Below are positions 58,341 through 64,000 of a stretch of DNA of 64,000 nt, piece by piece; within the stretch, counting starts at the first letter, position 1; the number at the start of each line of letters is the position of its first letter. The notes under the pieces are model-generated. The model ran no database searches, had not been told where the DNA came from, and saw only the letters and a list, made by a program, of their open reading frames with translations. A program made the translations under genes and the position numbers. Source of the stretch: Haliclystus octoradiatus (Eukaryota; Cnidaria; Staurozoa; Stauromedusae; Haliclystidae); NCBI GenBank assembly GCA_916610825.1, contig OU744449.1, positions 9,506,243 to 9,570,242 on the forward strand, given 5' to 3'.

Positions 58341-58639
58341 TACACTTGTCAATTCTCACTAATAATTTTGATAAACCGTGCTTAAACAAGTTGGTTTCAT
58401 TCTAGGATAGTATATTATAATATGATACATATTTCCAACATTTTAACGTGAAATAAAACATCAGCTGCAAGTGCAACTGTTTAATGTTTTTATATTCTTC
58501 TCTTAATCTCTCATTATCTCTCATTCCTCTTCCGATATCCTAGCCGTTTATACGAATCCTAGCTACAAAACGAAAGTGTATGTATATACCAGAAACAGTT
58601 TACTTATCATTATACAGTACAATATAAATACTTAATTTT

Positions 58640-59830
58640 TGTAAAATAAAATTTATATATAGTACAGGGAATGAAATTTGTTTTCAGCACTCGATTTGTA
58701 AGGTTGCATGGTATTTTCTTAATTGGGGTACCGCATATAAACATGCCAGGCTCATGTCAGTAATCTTATTTCATGTGATTTGTGAATATAATTTTTGTTG
58801 TAGGATTGCTTGAAGCTATTAGAAAATTATTAGTAGTAAATATGAATGTTTGATGTTTGATCTGATGTTTGCGGGACGTGAGTAAGGATAGTAGCAAGTC
58901 TGGGGAGAGGGGTACTGCGGTTTATATAACTATACACCATACACCGTCTTCATTTTTTGTAGAATTTAATTATTATATCGTACAGGGAATGAAATCTGTT
59001 TTCAGTGCTTGCTTTGTACGGTTGCAGGGTATTTTCTTAATTTGGGGGTAAGGGATGGAAAGTTTTATATACTGCGGTTTATATACACCGTCTTCATTTT
59101 TTGTAGAATATAATTATTATATAGTACAGGGAATGAAATCTGTTTTCAGTGCTTGCTTTGTACGGTTGCAGGGTATTTTCTTAATTTGGGGGTAAGGGAT
59201 GGAAAGTTTTATATACTGCGGTTTATATACACCGTCTTCATTTTTTGTAGAATATAATTATTATATAGTACAGGGAATGAAATCTGTTTTCAGTGCTTGC
59301 TTTGTACGGTTGCAGGGTATTTTCTTAATTTGGGGGTAAGGGATGGAAAGTTTTATATACTGCAGTTTATATACACCGTCTTCATTTTTTGTAGAATTTA
59401 ATTATTATATCGTACAGGGAATGAAATCTGTTTTCAGTGCTTGCTTTGTACGGTTGCAGGGTATTTTCTTAATTTGGGGGTAAGGGATGGAAAGTTTTAT
59501 ATACTGCGGTTTATATACACCGTCTTCATTTTTTGTAGAATATAATTATTATATAGTACAGGGAATGAAATCTGTTTTCAGTGCTTGCTTTGTACGGTTG
59601 CAGGGTATTTTCTTAATTTGGGGGTAAGGGATGGAAAGTTTTATATACTGCAGTTTATATACACCGTCTTCATTTTTTGTAGAATTTAATTATTATATCG
59701 TACAGGGAATGAAATCTGTTTTCAGTGCTTGCTTTGTACGGTTGCATGGTATTGTCTTAATCTGGGAGTAAAGGATGGGTAGGTTTACATTCTCTCTTTT
59801 TGTTGTAGAATTTAATTATATGATACATCT
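58640..59830. repeat. Tandem array, 144-bp unit
   Basis: GTAGAAT register points fall at 58959, 59103, 59247, 59391, 59535 and 59679, exactly 144 bases apart; the last unit (from 59679) is shortened to 126 bases, and a diverged unit begins near 58640. Two variants occur, AATTTAATTATTATATCG and AATATAATTATTATATAG, not in simple alternation. The array ends about 45 bases before the stop codon of the KDZ gene. Confidence 0.93.
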
Positions 59831-59874
59831 CATTTCAATAATTCAGGGTTGCATATGCTGGATTTTTAAAGTTT

Positions 59875-62800
59875 TTAGTCACTTTCCTCAGATTCATCAT
59901 ACTCTTCATTCTCGTCATCCTCATCATCCGAAGACTCGGATAAATAAACGAATCTCTCTAGGACGGCATCAAACTCTTCAGCTTCCTTGATTATACTGTC
60001 AAGGTCTGACGGCAATATTATCAAATGCTTTTCGAGGCCGTGGTCATACTCAGGGCAAAATGTTTCGAATTTTGTTGATAAAAAGTTACTTTCGTAGCAA
60101 AATATTTGCTTTCGCAGTATCAGCAGGCTTTCTGAAGTGCAAGGAGCGTCTGGTAATATCACATTAATCTTCCTTATCTCATCCTGATAGTGCTTCATGC
60201 AAGCTTGCATTTCATCGACAAGCATTACTTTTTCCTCCTCGCATCGATGTCTGAAATTTAAAGCATCCATCAACTGCCGTTTGATTGTTAGAGGAATGTT
60301 GGATGTGGGATCAGCCAGTTTGTCGTCATCTTCAGTAGAATATATCAAACTACTCGTATCCAGTATTGAAGATAACGACAAATCTGACTTAACGCCAAAT
60401 AACGACAGCTGATGAATGTGAGTATTAAATTTCCTTCTTAGTTTCGCCGTGATATTTTTGACTTGCTTCGTCAACTTTTTGGAGATTGTTTGACCACCTA
60501 AAATAATCAATCAATAGCAATTAATGGAGGCTGAATCAAAAAATCAGGATGGGGCCAACATTCAAAATAAATTGAAACAAACAAACCTGATCCAAGGTTA
60601 TTTTGGAGAGAGAACAATATTTTACGCTCATACGCCATTGGTCTACATTGTTCCAGGAGGGTTGCTCGATCTCTATCAATCCACTTTCCAGATGCATCTT
60701 TGTACTCTTTGGAAGAGGAACTCCAACGTTCTGTAATCGCAAGCTTCTTCTCCATAGAGACAATTGTCTCTTCCAAGCTAAAAATAGGAACATTTTGTGA
60801 TATAAATCATTAACCAGTCAACGTCGACTTTCCTGACGACTTAAACTTGTGGCCCAAATTAATAAGTACTTTTATGCTGCTACAGTGTATATGCAAAATA
60901 CACGATGAATGATCACTGATCGATGCTACTGCAGTATAAATGATAACTCGAAGATTGCATTTTTTTTCAATTTTACATTGTGTGTGTACAATAATCGCAT
61001 TAGTGGTTCAATATCAGAATATTGAAGAAGTACGATAACTAGAATAAAAGCTTCCTATACCTTCTCAACTTTTCCAGTAGCTTATCAGCATGATCATCAT
61101 CTTTCCCTCCCTTGGATTTTATGGTTTCATAGATGTCACTACAAAAGCAAATTAATCAAAAATATTTTAACAAAAATTATATTGTCAATAGAAAGTTCTT
61201 GCAGATTCAGATATGTATACCACCTTAAGGGCGAATAGTCTCTCAATCTTCGCACATACTGTTCTTCCAAAGGGACAATTGCAGCTTTAACACCTGATAG
61301 TTTTATTTGAAAAATCAAAGTATCCATTCAAATTATCATAGATTAGATTTTGTTGATATTGACTAATAGAATGATAAGAAATATCTATGGAAACCTGATT
61401 GATTAGCATAGAAGCTTCTTTCCTCTGAAATCCACTGTTTGATCGTTGTGTCATTAACATTTACTGTGAATTGTAAAAGATGAAGGAATGACAAAGCGTA
61501 CTACAGAACACATCGTTTCTAAGTCAGCGAGGATTAGTATAAAACACTGCCCCTGATGCAGCTGTGCCTTGACGATCACCGTAAATCTGTTGGAATTCAG
61601 TAAAGGTGCATCCAATATAGTGATATCGTTTAAATTACTTTCAGTCAAACCTTCTAGAATATCTTGATATCTAATTATTATTATTATTATTATTGAACAA
61701 AAAAGGAGAAGGAGAAAAAAATATAAAGAGGTAAACTTTGCATACAGATAATAAATAATACAAATATAAAATCTAACAACATTATTTGCTTACTTACTTT
61801 TTTAACAAGCATTATCTTATTTTCAAATTTTATTTCATTAATTGTTTTCCCAGGGCAGGGGTATATTTTAAAGCTTACCAGTTGACATCAACATTGAAAG
61901 TTGTTTCTCGTTTGACTTGTGACAAGCCTTCATTTTTTGCATCTTTTCAACCAATGTTGGTCCTGTGAAGAAAAAGGCTTTTCAATTGAAAGAAATACAG
62001 TTTGTTGAAAATATTGGATCTTCATTTTTTATCCCTATTAAATCCTATTAACTGTAATAGTAGGCTAACAACTATCTAGGCTAATGCTCCCTTGGTTTGC
62101 CAGCCTTGAAGAATATCCAGCTATCATTTTCAATTGTGATTGTGAAGCTACATGAAATTTCAATTGAAAAATATAAATCTCAAAACCTATGCATCTTACC
62201 TAGATTGCGCCGTTTTCTTTCTGCAAAATGACCTAATGCATCGTCCAAAGTTGCAGCACGGTTTTGCGGAGTCATTTCCTTGGATATCCGGGAAAATTCT
62301 GTGAGAAACGACCAAAGACGTTCTGTTCCTTCGCCGTCTGTCAACCCAAATCCATCTAGGCGACGTGGACTATACTTGAGCTGAATAAAAGAAGATTGAA
62401 AGAAATTACAATATGAAACAGAAGAATGACACTTTCAACATCATGTCATTATCATTATCATCAGCAGCCTCAGCATGTTCATGCATTCCAAACACCACAC
62501 ATCTGTAATAGCATAATTATATACCTGACCATCATTTATACCTGACAGGGAAGAACATGACCATATACATGCAGTGCAGGAAGAGCCAACTTAACATTTT
62601 TTAACAAATTTTCTTCTTTGATAGCCTGGAATATGACAGTCGGTAGAAGTTTCACGTATGATAGAGTTTTAAAGGATGACAAGAAACTGCATGGACAAAT
62701 CAAACCTTCAGATGCTTGTAAAGCAGGCAAGCAACATCATACATGAATCTGGGCTTGATGGATGGCCTTTGAACTTCTTCCAGAAACTTTGTTAAGGCAT

Positions 62801-63921
62801 AAACAGCAAAACCAATTCTAAGGAATATATTTATAAAATTCAATTTGATGCGTTTAAAAATGCAATAAACAATGTACTGTTACTGCCTGAAATAACAAAC
62901 TTACTTTTCTCCAGCTCTACAGCTAAAAAAACGCTTTGGATAGTCATGGCGACAGACACTTCCTAGAACACCTTTCTCGTCTAGCTTCATGTTTCGTCCC
63001 TTTGCTCTTATACTGCTCTCTACTTCCCCAGCATGAAAGTTGTTACAGTCCTTAAGATGATAACAAAAATGATAACACAAGGAAGGAGTAAGACAATATT
63101 TACATGTATTCAACCTAAAACTAACATATCTCACAGACCTTAACTTTTGTAATTGCTGATTTGCTCAATGTTGTTACATGCTTCTCAACAAAATCATCAA
63201 CAACTTCTTGGGAAACAAAGAAACGGTTTTTTGAAAGACTTTCTTCAATCTGACTATGCTGTCCGCGGTGCTTTCTAACCAAACCAAAGCAGCCATCAAA
63301 ACACTCAATGACAGTGCCTGACTCCTTAAAACATAAATTCAAACATCCAATATATAGAGAAATGTATTGCTGTAGAGCATGGCATGCCTATAATACTTTA
63401 TCTGGAAATAAAGTCAAAGACTAGACGTTGTCTCCATAATACATTATCTAAGGGTTTGCAATAATTATTCAACATATTATATCAACCCATATATATATAT
63501 AGAAATACAAATTATATAATTGAAAATAGTCAAAGATCAGACATTTTTACAATCAGACAGACATTTTGTTACTATTTTCAATTAAGGAATGAAGACAAAT
63601 AATAAATATATTTTATATATATTTATTCATTTATTTAATTAAACAAAAATTGCAAATTAAAATGTTGCTTTACACAAGAAAGATGAAATCAAAACAATAA
63701 AACGCATGAGTCACTGTTCAGTTCCAGTAAATCAGCATTTACAATCTAAGACCAAGAAATATGTGGTTCATAAAAGTGAAAGTCTATGAAAAGCTCACCA
63801 ACAGCTCATAAAACATTCACAAGAGTAGGATTTACTCACCCTAGGACAAGCTGGACAACGTTTTCCATTATCAAGGTCAGCACCTTCATGCACAGGGTAT
63901 TTTGTGAGCTGGCGCCATGAC
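59875..63921 (-). CDS. KDZ-type (Zisupton-like) transposase gene, 5' end outside the window
   Basis: Minus-strand exons: 63921-63840, 63324-63139, 63050-62905, 62817-62706, 62625-62542, 62380-62200, 61962-61879, an uncertain small exon near 61662, then 61463-61395, 61293-61224, 61138-61061, 60777-60587 and 60497-59875 (stop TAA). Phases agree at all other junctions. Motifs in KDZ order: GKRCPACPR; FDGCFGLVRKHR (first catalytic Asp); CRHDYPKRFFSC; YDVACLLYKHL (second Asp); LPALHVYGHVLPCQ; GLTDGEGTERLWSF (catalytic Glu). A helical region follows, then an acidic tail (SDDEDDENEEYDESEESD). KDZ enzymes are RNase H-fold transposases found in fungi and animals. The catalytic triad looks intact. The many introns and the 144-bp array at the 3' end are notable. 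The N-terminus, where CxC zinc domains usually lie, is missing from the window. Confidence 0.85.
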
Positions 63922-64000
63922 CTATCAAAATACAATACATTTTGTGGAAAATTAATTTAATTTTGTTAGATGAGTTTGATATTTAGAGCTTGAAGAAAAG

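Noticed and set aside
58105-58362. 85-codon plus-strand frame in the 64-bp array
   Set aside because: Unit length is not a multiple of three, so the frame shifts meaning every unit; openness comes from GC-rich composition.
58640-59830. Regular repeats resembling a CRISPR array
   Set aside because: The units are contiguous 144-bp tandem repeats without unique spacers, in a eukaryotic context.
61454-61648. A 64-codon minus-strand frame as a KDZ exon
   Set aside because: It begins where an exon is expected, but its later part has no KDZ-like content and no donor of the right phase except very near its start, so only a small exon near 61662 is considered.

Overview
This window reads as nuclear DNA of an invertebrate animal, probably marine. 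It is AT-rich, its genes have many introns with ordinary GT-AG junctions, and it is full of retroelements and MITE-like repeats. One gene is a clear animal PMS1 homologue. I cannot name the species. Nothing prokaryotic is present: no operons, no CRISPR, no ribosome binding sites.

Layout. (1) 1-4338, minus strand: the 5' part of a BEL/Pao LTR retrotransposon, running off the left edge. (2) 6412-17223, minus strand: a seven-exon gene for a DEAH-box helicase joined to a C-terminal RING-IBR-RING (RBR) ubiquitin ligase module, 1889 residues; its introns hold a tRNA-derived SINE and several hairpin elements. (3) 20407-24849, plus strand: one uninterrupted 1480-residue reading frame with N-terminal Cys/His modules, a FEN1/XPG-like nuclease domain that keeps all expected acidic residues, and a CXC (tesmin/TSO1) zinc domain. 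(4) about 25.9-34.7 kb: a decayed CR1/Jockey-type LINE (plus strand) whose ORF1 is split by an intact-looking Ty3/gypsy element (minus strand, 26281-30811) with matching 174-bp LTRs and a 5-bp target duplication. (5) 38553-46387, plus strand: the N-terminal half of PMS1 in six exons. A Penelope-like element (46415-49113) begins 28 bp after the last exon; the usual HMG box and MutL C-terminal domain were not found downstream. (6) 52185-57258, plus strand: an eight-exon gene for a 309-residue protein with an atypical homeodomain followed by an HMG-box-like segment. (7) 57.9-59.8 kb: two tandem-repeat arrays (64-bp and 144-bp units). (8) 59875 to beyond about 63.9 kb, minus strand: an intron-bearing KDZ (Kyakuja-Dileera-Zisupton) transposase gene, open at the right edge.

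Small repeats make up much of the rest: a palindromic family built on GTTCATGAAC (about ten copies, densest in PMS1 introns), three tRNA-SINE copies, three copies of a 180-bp MITE, a long dispersed repeat found at 7.7 kb and 54.9 kb, a foldback element at 35.5-36.4 kb, and microsatellites. The host-type genes are the DEAH-RBR gene, PMS1 and the homeodomain gene. The FEN/CXC protein and the KDZ gene are best regarded as present or former mobile-element genes. No pathway visibly links neighbouring genes. The most novel items are the helicase-ligase fusion, the FEN-like/CXC protein, the homeodomain-HMG protein and the shortened PMS1.
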